A stretch of DNA of 64,000 bases, taken from positions 3,720,001 through 3,784,000 of the forward strand of contig NZ_PHQX01000001.1 of NCBI RefSeq assembly GCF_002803515.1. The letters run 5' to 3'. Below the pieces are notes generated by a model. That model was not told where the DNA came from, did not search any database, and was given only the letters and a program-made list of their open reading frames with translations. Shown in pieces: positions 16,425 to 25,636 of this stretch; the first letter of the stretch is position 1; each line of letters begins with the position of its first letter. The DNA is from Stenotrophomonas lactitubi (lineage in GTDB: Bacteria; Pseudomonadota; Gammaproteobacteria; Xanthomonadales; Xanthomonadaceae). Position numbers and translations under genes: made by a program.

Positions 16425-18950
16425 ATGTTCAAGAACGTCCTGTTCCAACTGCACTGGCTGCTGGGCATCAGCGCGGGTGCCATCCTGGCCGTGATGGGCC
16501 TGAGCGGTGCGGTCCTGTCGTTCGAGGATGAGCTGCTGCGTGCGGCCAATCCCGGTTTCGCCGCCATCGCCGAACACCATGCCGACAACCAGCAACCGCT
16601 CGCCTTGAGTGAACTGGTGCCGTTGCTGCAGGCGGGCAGCGAACGGCCGCTGCAGCGCCTGCGGGTGGATGCCAGCGGCCAGCGCCCATCGGTCGCACGC
16701 TTTGCCGGTGGCAAGGACCACTGGGTGTATTTCGATCCCTACAGCGGCGAGCGCTTCAGCGCGCTGCGCGGACAGGCGTTCTTCGATTTCGTCGAGGACC
16801 TGCACCGCCATATGGTTGCCGGAGAGCGTGGCTCGTGGATCACCGGCAGCTGCGCGATCGCCCTGCTGTTCTTCACTTTGTCCGGGTTGTACCTGCGCTG
16901 GCCACGTCGCTGGTGGCACTGGCGCAGCTGGCTCGCGGTGGAGTGGGCGCGCAAGGGGCGCGGCTTCCTGTGGAGCCTGCATTCGGTGATCGGCACCTGG
17001 GTGCTGCTGATCTACCTGATGAGCGCGCTGACCGGGTTGTGGTGGTCGTTCGACTGGTACCGCAACGGGCTGACCCAGCTGCTGGGCGTCGCGCCGCCCG
17101 CCAAGCACAGACTCGCCACGGATCTTCCCCTGGATCTGCACAATGTCGAGGCCACGCTGTATGCGCTGCCCGGTGTGCGCCAGGGCTTCATCGACCTGCG
17201 CCTGCCGGAGAAGCCCGGTCAAGCACTCAATGTGCGGGTGATGTCGGCGGATCCCGCGCAGCGCGGCGGCCACCATGATCGTGCGCACGACCTGCTGCAG
17301 CTCGACCCGGCCACCGGCGCGGTTCTCGACGCGCGCCCGTACGCACGCCAGGGTGCCGGCGGCCAGCTCACCACCAGCATGTTCGCCCTGCACTCGGGCA
17401 GCTTCTTCGGCATGCCCGGACGCATCGTGGTGATGCTCAGCAGCCTGGGCATGTGTCTGTTCTTCGTCACCGGTTGGCTGCTGTACCTGGACCGCCGCCG
17501 CAGCCAGCGCGCCGCGCGCGCGCTGCGGCAGACCGTTCCGGCAGCAGCACTCCACGCCGGGGGCATACCGTGGCTGGTGGTGCATGCCAGCCAGAGCGGC
17601 CTGGCCGAACAGTTGGCCTGGCGTGCGGCGGCACAGCTGCAGGCGGCCGGCCACGGGGTGCAGGTACTGCCGCTTGCGCGCGTGACGGCCACGCAGCTGC
17701 AAGCCACCACACAGGCGCTGTTCGTGCTCAGCACCTTCGGTGATGGCGAGCCACCGGACAACGCACGGCGCAGCGCGCGCCAACTGCTGGCACAGCTGCC
17801 GGCGCTTTCCAGCCTGCGCTACGGCATGCTCGCACTGGGTGACCATCAGTACGATCAATTCTGCGGATTCGGCATGCAGATGGATGACTGGCTGGCCCGC
17901 GCGGGCGCACAGCCGTTGTTCGCGCGAATCGATGTCGATGCTGCTTCGGTGACGGCGCTGCGGAAGTGGCAGCTGCAGCTGACCGGGCTGACCGGCATCG
18001 ACACCGATGACAGCGTGCTGCCAGCCGCCACGGTGATGCATGACTGGCGTCTGCTCGGCCGCACCCTGCTCAACGCCGGCAGCGTCGGTGGCCAGATCTG
18101 GAAGATCCGCCTGGCACCACCGGCTGATGTCGATTGGCAGGCCGGCGACATCCTGCATATCGCACCACGCCACGATGCGGGGCATGTGCACACGGTGCTT
18201 CGAGCGCATGGCCTGGATCCCCTGCAACCGCTGCTGATCGACGGTGCTGCGAAAACGCTGTTGGAACTGGCCAGCGAACGCGTGCTGCCCGAAGCCGGCA
18301 GTGCATTGCGGGTACAGGATGCAGGCCTATGGTTGTCAGGCCTGCCGTCGCTGCCCGGGCGTGAATACTCCATCGCCTCATGCGCCGCCGATGGCGAGGT
18401 GGAACTGGTGGTCCGGCTGGTCCACGACGCAGCAGGTCGCGCGGGGCTGGGCTCGGGCTGGTTGGCGCTGCATGCGCCGTTGAAGGGTGCGGTTGCGGCC
18501 CGCGTGCATCGCAACCCTGGCTTCCATCGGCAGCCAGGCACGCCGATGGTACTGATCGGCAACGGCACCGGCATCGCCGGCCTGCGCAGCCTGCTGCGCG
18601 AAGCTGCGCATCACGGTGAGCACGGTCATTGGCTGCTGTTCGGCGAGCGCCAGCGCGCGCACGACTTCCTGTTCGCCGAGGAAATCATCCGATGGCAGGC
18701 TGACGCGCACCTGCTGCGGTTGGATCAGGCGTACTCGCGTGATATCGACGATGGCAGCTACGTGCAGCATCGCCTGCGCGCTGCGGCGGATGAACTGCAC
18801 ACGTGGCTGGCACGCGGCGCAGTGATCCATGTATGTGGATCGCTGCACGGCATGGCCGAAGGCGTGGACCAGGTGCTGCGCGAGGCACTGGGCGATGAAG
18901 CGGTGGAACTGCTGCTGGAGAACGGACGTTACCGGCGCGACGTGTATTGA
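16425..18950 (+). CDS. PepSY-flavodoxin-FNR fusion, probable iron/siderophore reductase
   Basis: An 841-residue inner-membrane flavoprotein. The N-terminal PepSY-type part has four membrane segments (about 8-33, 137-160, 182-209 and 328-357), with periplasmic loops between the first two and the last two. A flavodoxin domain follows (WLVVHASQSGLAEQLA from 382, LSTFGDGEPPDNA). A ferredoxin-NADP reductase domain comes last (REYSIAS near 646 for FAD, GNGTGIAGLRSLL near 711 for NADPH, ending in the FNR-type tail NGRYRRDVY). This layout would move electrons from NADPH across the membrane. With a Fur box upstream, reduction of ferric siderophore or haem in the periplasm is the likely role. The substrate is not identified. 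Confidence 0.85.
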   Translation: MFKNVLFQLHWLLGISAGAILAVMGLSGAVLSFEDELLRAANPGFAAIAEHHADNQQPLALSELVPLLQAGSERPLQRLRVDASGQRPSVARFAGGKDHWVYFDPYSGERFSALRGQAFFDFVEDLHRHMVAGERGSWITGSCAIALLFFTLSGLYLRWPRRWWHWRSWLAVEWARKGRGFLWSLHSVIGTWVLLIYLMSALTGLWWSFDWYRNGLTQLLGVAPPAKHRLATDLPLDLHNVEATLYALPGVRQGFIDLRLPEKPGQALNVRVMSADPAQRGGHHDRAHDLLQLDPATGAVLDARPYARQGAGGQLTTSMFALHSGSFFGMPGRIVVMLSSLGMCLFFVTGWLLYLDRRRSQRAARALRQTVPAAALHAGGIPWLVVHASQSGLAEQLAWRAAAQLQAAGHGVQVLPLARVTATQLQATTQALFVLSTFGDGEPPDNARRSARQLLAQLPALSSLRYGMLALGDHQYDQFCGFGMQMDDWLARAGAQPLFARIDVDAASVTALRKWQLQLTGLTGIDTDDSVLPAATVMHDWRLLGRTLLNAGSVGGQIWKIRLAPPADVDWQAGDILHIAPRHDAGHVHTVLRAHGLDPLQPLLIDGAAKTLLELASERVLPEAGSALRVQDAGLWLSGLPSLPGREYSIASCAADGEVELVVRLVHDAAGRAGLGSGWLALHAPLKGAVAARVHRNPGFHRQPGTPMVLIGNGTGIAGLRSLLREAAHHGEHGHWLLFGERQRAHDFLFAEEIIRWQADAHLLRLDQAYSRDIDDGSYVQHRLRAAADELHTWLARGAVIHVCGSLHGMAEGVDQVLREALGDEAVELLLENGRYRRDVY

Positions 18951-18958
18951 GTCCGTTC

Positions 18959-19020
18959 GCCGGGCATGGCCCGGCGTTACCCGTCATGGGTTTCAACGGT
19001 AGCGCCGGGCCATGCCTGGC
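18959..19020. repeat. Pair of GTAG palindromes in opposite orientation
   Basis: CGCCGGGCATGGCCCGGCG followed by TTAC (18959-18980) and GTAG followed by CGCCGGGCCATGCCTGGC (18999-19020). Inverted SMAG dimer between the convergent reductase and chemoreceptor genes. Confidence 0.75.
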
Positions 19021-19028
19021 GAAGGCGA

Positions 19029-21566
19029 TCACGCGGCCGCGCGCGGGCGTCGCTCGGGCAGTAGTCGGAACGCTGCCACCGCTTCGGCCAGCGCCTGCAC
19101 CTGGGCCTGCATCTGCGCGGTCGATGCGCCGGCCTCTTCCACCAGGCTCGCATTGCGCTGCGTGCTGGCCTCCATCTGCACGACGGTCTGGTTCACCTGG
19201 GCGATGCCCGCATGTTGCTCGTGCGACGCACTGCGGATACCCGCCAGCAACCCGGCCAACTGCTGCACGCTGCTGACGATCTCGTCCATCGTGGCGCCCG
19301 CCTGCTCGGCCTGCGTACTGCCCTGGCCTACCCGCGCCACCGAGTCCTCGATCAGTCCCTTGATCTGCTTGGCCGCGTCCGCACTACGCTGGGCCAGCAA
19401 GCGCACTTCGGCGGCCACCACCGCGAAGCTGCGACCCTGCTCGCCTGCACGCGCTGCCTCCACCGCCGCGTTGAGGGCCAGGATATTGGTCTGGAAGGCG
19501 ATGCCATCGATCAGCTGGATGATGTCGCCGATGCGACGCGACGACGCGCTGATGCCCTGCATGGTCGCCACGACCTGGCCGACCGCGGTGCCGCCGCGCT
19601 CGGCAACCTTGGCGGCGTCACGTACCAGTCCGTCAGCACGCCCCGCGGCGTCGGCGTTGCGGCCGACGGTGTCGGTCAGCTCATGCATGGATGCCGCGGT
19701 TTCTTCCAGGTTGGCCGCCTGCTGCTCGGTGCGCTGGGACAGATCGTGATGACCGGCGACGATCTCGCTGACACCCACATCCAGGCGCACAGTGGCCTGC
19801 TGGATACGGGTGACGATGTGGCCCAGCTGCGCGACAGTGGCGTTGGCATCGTCACGCATGCGGGCGAACACGCCCTGCAGGTCGCCCTCCATGCGCACGC
19901 TCAGGTCGCCGCGTGCCAGTGCGGCCAGCAGCGCCTGCAGGTCGCCCAGGTTGGTCTCGAAAGTGGACAGCAGGCGATTGATGCTGGTCGACAGCGTGCG
20001 TACGAACCCCTGCTTGCCCTCCAGCGCGATGCGCCCCTGCAGCTCGCCATGCGCTGCCGCGTCGACCAATGCCGCCACTTCAGTTTCCAGCAGCGTTTCC
20101 AGCGCGCGGCTGCGCCATTCCACCGCGACACCAAGGAAGTGGTCGTCCTCGACGACGGCATTGGCGATCAACTGATACCGGGTACCGGCGTGGCCGATCT
20201 CACGCTCTTCGCGCTGACGGACACCGATCAGTCCCGCCAGCGCCGGATGCAGGCGGACCGCGTCGCTGCCGAGCAATGTCTCTGCGGGAAGCGCCAGCAG
20301 CTGCAGCAGCGCCGGGTTGGCGTAGGCCACCTGCCCTTCCGCATCAACCACCATCAAGCCGGTCTGGGCACTGTCCAGCGCCTGCCGCACGCGCGTGTTG
20401 CCGCGTGCCACCGCGCGTTCGGTCTCGGTGCGCGCACGCAGGCGCTGCTGCATGTCGACCAGGCGCTGCGCGAGCTGGCCGATCTCATCGTTGGCGTTGT
20501 GCACGCGCAGCGTGGTGTCGAGCCGGTCATCCGCGATATCGCCTGCAAAGCGCAGGGTGTCCTGGATCGGTCGACGCACCGCGCGTACCACCAGTACCAG
20601 GCTGGTGATCAGCACGCCGGCCACCAGCATCAGGGTGGCCACGAACAGCACGCTGGCCATCCTTGCGCCCGATCGCTGACGCAGCTGTGCCTGTTCCAAT
20701 GCCGCAACCTGAGCCTGCTGGAAGGCGGCCAATGCCGGGCCGACGGCTGCCGCGGTTTCGAGCAGCGACTGTGCCTCCACGTCCAGGCCGACGCGTGCAG
20801 CGGTATAGCCAAGCAACGCGGCCTGGTAGGCTTCCATGCCGTTGCGCACGCGTTCCTGCACGTCAGCTGGCAGGCCGGCCAACGCCAGATCGAAGGGCAG
20901 CTTTTCTTCGCTGGCACGATCGGCGTGGGTGGAATCGCCATCGAGCAGCAGCAACGCTTCCTGGCGCCGCATCCGCTGCACATGCAGGGACAGCGCAGGG
21001 CGCTCCAGCGCATCCACCTGCGCCTGCAGCGCGTCGGCGGCCTGCTGCAGCTGCGCGGCCAGACCAGCGTCGCCGCGTCCCATCTCATCTACCCGCTCGA
21101 ACAACGCGGCGATGCCCTGTGAGAATGCATCGACGGCCTCGGTCATCGCCTGCAGCACCTTGCGCCGGCCCGCGTCCATCGGCATGCCCCGCAACGCCTG
21201 CAGGTCCTGCTTCAACATCTGCTGCGTGGCCAGCAACTGGCTGCGGTCCACATCATCGAAACTGCGCGCATACTGGGTCTGCAGGCGCCGGGCCTCGGCC
21301 ACCCGGGCGGCCAGCGAAGCAACGCGGTCACTGCCGTGCTGGTAGCTGGCCTGATCGCGGGCCGCCTGCGTGCTCGCATGACTGGTCCAGGCGTGGACGG
21401 CGGCGATGGCCACCAGTCCCAGGCTGCAGACCAGCAGGGTCGCCTTGAGCTTGTCGGCGACGCTGAGCCGATGTGGCTGCAGCCAGCGCAGCAGGCCTGG
21501 GAAACGGGAACGCAACCCGACAACGCGGCTACGCAGGGACCGAAGGTGGGGAACGACGGCCGACAT
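19029..21566 (-). CDS. Methyl-accepting chemotaxis protein
   Basis: An 845-residue membrane chemoreceptor. Order: a 40-residue cytoplasmic lead, membrane segment about 41-60, a helical periplasmic sensor to about 300, a second membrane segment about 304-330 and HAMP. A PAS-like domain follows at about 395-490 ([25 protein letters not shown]), then a further HAMP-like linker. The signalling tip is [23 protein letters not shown] at 21566 follows TGGAG. A frame open to 21776 is longer but runs over the promoter. A sigma-28 promoter precedes it, placing it with late flagellar genes. The ligand is unknown. Confidence 0.93.
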   Translation of the reverse strand: MSAVVPHLRSLRSRVVGLRSRFPGLLRWLQPHRLSVADKLKATLLVCSLGLVAIAAVHAWTSHASTQAARDQASYQHGSDRVASLAARVAEARRLQTQYARSFDDVDRSQLLATQQMLKQDLQALRGMPMDAGRRKVLQAMTEAVDAFSQGIAALFERVDEMGRGDAGLAAQLQQAADALQAQVDALERPALSLHVQRMRRQEALLLLDGDSTHADRASEEKLPFDLALAGLPADVQERVRNGMEAYQAALLGYTAARVGLDVEAQSLLETAAAVGPALAAFQQAQVAALEQAQLRQRSGARMASVLFVATLMLVAGVLITSLVLVVRAVRRPIQDTLRFAGDIADDRLDTTLRVHNANDEIGQLAQRLVDMQQRLRARTETERAVARGNTRVRQALDSAQTGLMVVDAEGQVAYANPALLQLLALPAETLLGSDAVRLHPALAGLIGVRQREEREIGHAGTRYQLIANAVVEDDHFLGVAVEWRSRALETLLETEVAALVDAAAHGELQGRIALEGKQGFVRTLSTSINRLLSTFETNLGDLQALLAALARGDLSVRMEGDLQGVFARMRDDANATVAQLGHIVTRIQQATVRLDVGVSEIVAGHHDLSQRTEQQAANLEETAASMHELTDTVGRNADAAGRADGLVRDAAKVAERGGTAVGQVVATMQGISASSRRIGDIIQLIDGIAFQTNILALNAAVEAARAGEQGRSFAVVAAEVRLLAQRSADAAKQIKGLIEDSVARVGQGSTQAEQAGATMDEIVSSVQQLAGLLAGIRSASHEQHAGIAQVNQTVVQMEASTQRNASLVEEAGASTAQMQAQVQALAEAVAAFRLLPERRPRAAA

Positions 21567-21594
21567 GACAGACTCCAGGCGGAAGGACGCACCT

Positions 21595-21621
21595 GTATCG
21601 ACCGATCTCAGTGGAACTTTA
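21595..21621 (-). promoter_or_regulatory. Sigma-28 (FliA) promoter of the chemoreceptor gene
   Basis: On the minus strand TAAAGTTC, 11 bases, GTCGATAC. This matches TAAAGTTT-N11-GCCGATAA at 13 of 16 positions with exact spacing, about 30 bases before the start codon. Confidence 0.75.
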
Positions 21622-21711
21622 GCGTCCGACTGAGTCCTGCCGCGGGCAGTACCCAGTCGTCGCTGTTGTACCGGCCGCAGGCGACGAGGGGATGACACCG
21701 GCGAGGCACAC

Positions 21712-21739
21712 TTGACCTCAACCCCGGTTGCGGTAGCAC
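21712..21739 (+). promoter_or_regulatory. Possible sigma-70 promoter of nat
   Basis: TTGACC at 21712-21717 and TAGCAC at 21734-21739 with a 16-base spacer, giving a short leader before the nat start at 21769. Confidence 0.45.
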
Positions 21740-21768
21740 AGTGGAGCCCCCCGCCCGTGGTGCCTGCC

Positions 21769-22602
21769 ATGTCCATCGACGTCCCCCGCTACCTGCAGCG
21801 CCTGCAGCTGGATGCCCCGCCACCGCTCACGCTGGCCGGGCTGACCCTGCTGCAGCAGCGCCACAACGCCCTGCTGCCGTTCGAGACCCTTACCAGCCTG
21901 CTGCGCGATGCGGTCGCCATCGACCTGGACAGCGTCCAGCACAAGCTGCTGCACGCGCAGCGCGGCGGCTACTGCTTCGAACTCAATGGCGCGTTCCTGG
22001 CCCTGCTGCAGGCCCTGGGCTTCGATGCGCAGCCGCTGAGCGCACGGGTGCTGCTGTCGGCTGCAGAGGGCGAACTGACCGCGCGTACGCATCTGCTCCT
22101 GCGGGTGCGTCTGCAGGAAGCGGACTGGTTGGTCGATACCGGCTTCGGCAGCCTGACCCCGACCGTGCCACTGCGCCTGCATGAGAGCGCAGTGCAGGAC
22201 ACACCGCATGAGCGCTACCGCGTGCGGCGGCTGGACGATGGCGACTTCATGCTTGCCGCCGAAGCAGGGGATGACTGGCGGGCGCTGTACCGCTTCGACC
22301 TGCAGCCACCGGCGCCGATCGATAACGAAGTGGGCAACTGGTACGTGTGTACGCATCCGCAGTCGAGCTTCCCTGGCCAACTGCGTGCATCACTGACCGG
22401 GCCGGATTGGCGACGCACCATCGGCAGCGGCAACTACACCGAATATCGCCCGGGCCAGGTACCGGCCAAGCGCCCGCTGCGCGATGTGCAGGACGTGCGC
22501 GAGGTGCTGCAGCAGGGCTTCGGCATGCGCCTTCCGGACGATCCGCGATTGGATCCAGCCATTGCCGACTGGCTGCAGCGATCGCGCGCCGCGTCCGTGT
22601 AG
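21769..22602 (+). CDS. nat: Arylamine N-acetyltransferase
   Basis: Cytosolic enzyme transferring acetyl from acetyl-CoA to aromatic amines and hydrazines. The 277-residue length fits the family. The catalytic triad is readable: Cys69 in RGGYCFELN, His108 in ARTHLLLRV, Asp123 in LVDTGFGS. It begins [14 protein letters not shown]. The frame could open at 21712, but those codons lie in the promoter. Alone on the plus strand, divergent from the chemoreceptor gene. Confidence 0.95.
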   Translation: MSIDVPRYLQRLQLDAPPPLTLAGLTLLQQRHNALLPFETLTSLLRDAVAIDLDSVQHKLLHAQRGGYCFELNGAFLALLQALGFDAQPLSARVLLSAAEGELTARTHLLLRVRLQEADWLVDTGFGSLTPTVPLRLHESAVQDTPHERYRVRRLDDGDFMLAAEAGDDWRALYRFDLQPPAPIDNEVGNWYVCTHPQSSFPGQLRASLTGPDWRRTIGSGNYTEYRPGQVPAKRPLRDVQDVREVLQQGFGMRLPDDPRLDPAIADWLQRSRAASV

Positions 22603-22634
22603 AGCCACGCGATGTTCGGCTGCTGACCGGAGGG

Positions 22635-23015
22635 CTATGGGGTGACGGGCGCCTGCAGGGCGATCCGGTTGCCTTCGCTGTCGCGGATCTCGGCCACCCG
22701 CCAGTCACCGGCCACGTCCGGGCCAAAGCACAGCACCGCGCCAGCCTGAAGGGCACGCTGCAGGCTGTCATCCAGATCGTCCACGCCCAGGTAGATGCGC
22801 GGTCCCTGCTCCGAGGGCAGGTAGTCAGCACCGTGCACCAGCGCCATGCTGGCACCCGCGTCCCTATCGTTGAATGGCAGGTACGCCATCCGGCAGTCAT
22901 GCACGTTGATCGGGGTAGCGATGTCCACCTGCAGCCATTGCCGATAGAACGCCATGGCACGGTCCAGGTCGGCAACGGGAACTTCAACGTGCAGGATGGG
23001 ATTCATGGTGATCAT
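22635..23015 (-). CDS. VOC (glyoxalase/bleomycin-resistance fold) family protein
   Basis: A 126-residue single-domain protein with the paired beta-alpha-beta modules of the VOC superfamily (HVEVPVADLDRAMAFYRQWL, GPRIYLGVDDLDDSLQRALQAG, WRVAEIRDSEGNRIALQAP). The C-terminal DSEGNRI motif is the usual metal or substrate site region. ATG at 23015 (MITMNP) or 23006 (MNPILH) are both possible, with no clear ribosome site for either. Such proteins range from dioxygenases to antibiotic-binding proteins, so no substrate is proposed. Confidence 0.82.
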   Translation of the reverse strand: MITMNPILHVEVPVADLDRAMAFYRQWLQVDIATPINVHDCRMAYLPFNDRDAGASMALVHGADYLPSEQGPRIYLGVDDLDDSLQRALQAGAVLCFGPDVAGDWRVAEIRDSEGNRIALQAPVTP

Positions 23016-23119
23016 GGCTGGGCGTGCAGGCGGATGAAACACAGGATCGCAGCTCTGCACACCACACGATACGGCCACAGGTGGCATGCTGGCAGCCCGA
23101 CACCGAGCTGGAACTGCGC

Positions 23120-23836
23120 ATGTCCCTGACCGATCACCGTCATGCGTTGGCCCCACTGGGCTACCTGCGCGTTGCCATCAACCTCGGCAACCCGGTGCTG
23201 GCCCAGGGCGACGCCGATGCACCACGCGGGCCATCGGTGGAACTGGCCACCGCGCTGGCACAGCGGCTGGATGTGCAGGCCCGCTTCAGTTGCCACGACG
23301 CGGCCGCATCGGTGGTGGCAGCTGCGAGCGACGATGCGTGGGACCTGGCCTTCCTGGCGGTGGACCCGGCACGCGCCGACCGCATTGCCTTCAGTGCACC
23401 GTATGTGGAGATCGAAGGAACCTACCTGGTGCGCGATGACAGCCCAGCACGGCAGGTTGCAGATCTCGATCGCGACGGGCTGCGCATCGCAGTGGGTCGC
23501 GGCGCCGCCTACGATCTGTTCCTCAGCCGCGAGCTGCAGCAGGCAACGATTGAGCGTGCCGACACCTCGGCCGCCGCCATTACTCTTTTCGACCAGCAGC
23601 GGCTGGATGCAGCGGCCGGCGTACGCCAACCCCTGCAGGCCTGGGCACAGGCGCATGCCGGCCATCGCGTGCTGGCAGATCGCTTCACCGTGATCCAGCA
23701 GGCGGTCGCAGCGCCTGTTGCTAGACCCGCAGCGGCGTTGCAGGCACTGTTCGCGGAAGTAGAGGCCATCAAGGCCGGACCGCTGCTGGGCGAAGCCTTC
23801 GCACGTGCCGGGCAGGCAGTCACGCTGGTGCGCTGA
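23120..23836 (+). CDS. Solute-binding-like protein (SBP family 3) without signal peptide
   Basis: A 238-residue protein with the two-lobe family-3 amino-acid-binding pattern: [67 protein letters not shown], then DLDRDGLRIAVGRGAAYDLFL. The start MSLTDHRHALAPLG shows no secretion signal, and an earlier in-frame start at 23024 adds none either. No permease or ATPase gene is nearby. It may be a cytosolic sensor or enzyme-like derivative of a transporter component. Confidence 0.78.
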   Translation: MSLTDHRHALAPLGYLRVAINLGNPVLAQGDADAPRGPSVELATALAQRLDVQARFSCHDAAASVVAAASDDAWDLAFLAVDPARADRIAFSAPYVEIEGTYLVRDDSPARQVADLDRDGLRIAVGRGAAYDLFLSRELQQATIERADTSAAAITLFDQQRLDAAAGVRQPLQAWAQAHAGHRVLADRFTVIQQAVAAPVARPAAALQALFAEVEAIKAGPLLGEAFARAGQAVTLVR

Positions 23837-23868
23837 CGCACACTCCCCGTCACTACGCTCGCCTGGCG

Positions 23869-24771
23869 CTATCCCGCGTCGGCGGCCTGCATGTGCCGCA
23901 CATGCTCGGCTGCCTGCGCGTGCAGCCATTCGCGGAAGGCCAGGAAACCACGGTGGCGTATCGAGCGCTGCGGGTACACCAGCCAATGCGGCCATGCGGT
24001 TTTCAGGCGCAGGTCCGACAACGCAACCAACTGGCCGGAATCCAGCAGCAGCCGCGCCCGGGTGACCCGTCCCAGCGCAACACCAACGCCGTCCAGTGCG
24101 GCGCGATGGTGGGCCTCGGAATCATCCAGCACCGCCACGAACCGCGCCGGTGGGCGCTGTCCGACCAGCGCGAACCATGCGCCCCACGCACCGTCTGGGT
24201 CTCCCAGCAGCGGCCACTGCGCCAACGGTAGGTGGCCGATGCCGCCCATGCGCTCGATCAGTGCCGGGCTGGCCATCGGCAGCAGCCATTCGTCGAACAA
24301 CGGTTCCACCACCAGCCCCGGCCATTGTCCGCTGCCCAGCCGCAGCGCCGCATCGAACTGCAGTTGCCGGTCGAAGTCGATCAGTCGTTCGCTCGATTGC
24401 AGATTGATTTCGATCTGTGGATGCGCCGCCACGAAATTGCCCAGCCGTGGCACCAGCCATGCGCTGGCCATCGACGGCACGGCACTGAGGGTGAGCACAT
24501 GTTCGGGGCGCGCGGCGTAGGGCTGGAAGGCTTCGTTGATCGCATCCAGATGGGGCCCGACCTGATCCAGCAGGCGCTGCCCTTCCAGGGTCAAGGCCAC
24601 ACCGCGTGCCTGCCGGATCAGCAGCGGCTGGCCCAGGCGTTCCTCGAGCTGTCGCATCTGATGGCTGAGCGCACTGACCGTCAGGTTCATCGATGCGGCG
24701 GCGCGGGACAGGTTGCCCAGGCGTGCGGCAGCGACGAAGCCCTGCAGGGCATGTAGCGGTGGGCGGGACAT
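23869..24771 (-). CDS. LysR-family transcriptional regulator
   Basis: A 300-residue GcvA-branch LysR protein. The winged helix begins MSRPPLHALQGFVAAARLGN and continues with SRAAASMNLTVSALSHQMRQLEERLG. The effector domain has SAVPSMASAWLVPRLGNF and FDAALRLGSGQWPGLVVEPL. The ATG at 24771 gives the standard N-terminus; starts further upstream fall in the divergent control region. It faces a small 64-residue gene across about 100 bases containing two dyads. Confidence 0.9.
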   Translation of the reverse strand: MSRPPLHALQGFVAAARLGNLSRAAASMNLTVSALSHQMRQLEERLGQPLLIRQARGVALTLEGQRLLDQVGPHLDAINEAFQPYAARPEHVLTLSAVPSMASAWLVPRLGNFVAAHPQIEINLQSSERLIDFDRQLQFDAALRLGSGQWPGLVVEPLFDEWLLPMASPALIERMGGIGHLPLAQWPLLGDPDGAWGAWFALVGQRPPARFVAVLDDSEAHHRAALDGVGVALGRVTRARLLLDSGQLVALSDLRLKTAWPHWLVYPQRSIRHRGFLAFREWLHAQAAEHVRHMQAADAG

Positions 24772-24775
24772 AAGC

Positions 24776-24858
24776 CTTGAATTCCTCTCAAGTCGACCTT
24801 GCGGAAATGTCGCTTTTTGCGCACCCATGCTGCCCGTATCGTGCATTCCACTCAAGTG
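24776..24858. promoter_or_regulatory. Dyads between LysR gene and small divergent gene
   Basis: CTTGA-ATTCCTC-TCAAG at 24776-24792 contains a T-N11-A core. CCACT-CA-AGTGG at 24847-24858 is a second dyad just ahead of the small gene. Position and form fit LysR recognition and activation sites. Confidence 0.5.
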
Positions 24859-24869
24859 GAGGCACGATC

Positions 24870-25064
24870 ATGAACATCTTCAGCGGTCTGTTGTTCCTGC
24901 AGGGTCATGTGACCAACGTTGCCCTGGCTCAGCGCCTGGCCGAACCGGTTCCCGCAGCGCCCGATGCGCGTCAGGCATCGCGGCCGGCCAGCGTCCCGGC
25001 CACCTCGGGAAGTGTCACCACCCGCGCTGCAGGTACTCCGGCAACCACGGCTCCGGATCGATAG
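24870..25064 (+). CDS. Small protein of unknown function (64 aa), divergent from LysR
   Basis: Not recognised. An ATG behind a strong GGAGG opens a 64-codon frame with a hydrophobic N-terminus (MNIFSGLLFLQGHVTNVALA) and an Ala/Pro/Thr-rich tail. The first 20 residues could be a weak signal or membrane-association segment. Its last 50 bases overlap the end of the convergent GIY-YIG-like gene. The ribosome site and the LysR dyads ahead are the main support. Confidence 0.5.
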   Translation: MNIFSGLLFLQGHVTNVALAQRLAEPVPAAPDARQASRPASVPATSGSVTTRAAGTPATTAPDR

Positions 25065-25569
25065 CGAGCGCGCGATACGCATCGATGGCTTCGCGAAGTG
25101 CGGCCACACCGACCGGCGTGCGCAGGCTTTCCTCTTCCGGCACCTGCGCTGCGGCCCAGTCATGCAGCCGGTCCAGACGCTGGACCATCGCCGCCCGCAG
25201 CCACGGCCGCAGCGGATACGTGTGATAGCCCTGCTGTGCCAGCGCACGTACCGCCTCGGCCAGTGCGGCGTTGGCCCCGCGCACCCATTCGGTGCGCCCA
25301 CCGGCCTTGTCCTGCACCGTCATCGGTGCCGGCGCACGATGCAGCTTGAAGGGCCGGCGCAACTGCAGTTCCAGGTCACGCGCATCCCGCTCGGACTCCG
25401 CCTCGACCAGCGCGCCCGCTTCCAGATCGAAGAACTCGAACCAGCGCCGATGCAGCGCACAGATCCGGCCCAGCGGATCGCGCGAGAAACCAATCTTCGC
25501 GTAGTCCTCCCAGGCACAGGGAAAGACATAAGCGAACACGCGGCCATCAATGCGGATATCGGAGTCCAT
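25015..25569 (-). CDS. GIY-YIG-like nuclease domain protein (T5orf172/MUG113 type)
   Basis: A 184-residue protein. The segment VFAYVFPCAWEDYAKIGFSRDPLGR fits a divergent GIY-YIG motif (AYV and KIG) followed by the conserved Arg. LHRRWFEFFDLEAGALVEA and the later EXXLQLRRPFK-like helix, with its conserved Glu, also fit. ATG at 25569 is preferred because upstream codons read poorly. It could be a stand-alone endonuclease-fold protein of unknown target. Activity is not certain, as the catalytic set was not fully aligned. Confidence 0.65.
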   Translation of the reverse strand: MDSDIRIDGRVFAYVFPCAWEDYAKIGFSRDPLGRICALHRRWFEFFDLEAGALVEAESERDARDLELQLRRPFKLHRAPAPMTVQDKAGGRTEWVRGANAALAEAVRALAQQGYHTYPLRPWLRAAMVQRLDRLHDWAAAQVPEEESLRTPVGVAALREAIDAYRALAIDPEPWLPEYLQRGW

Positions 25570-25636
25570 CGGCGCACGATGACGATGCCCGCATGTGCGG
25601 AACGTGCAGGCGTCGTGCAGACGGGCGCGCGGCAGG

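Noticed and set aside
16365..18227. A 620-codon minus-strand frame
   Set aside because: Antisense to the PepSY/flavodoxin/FNR gene whose domains are clear.
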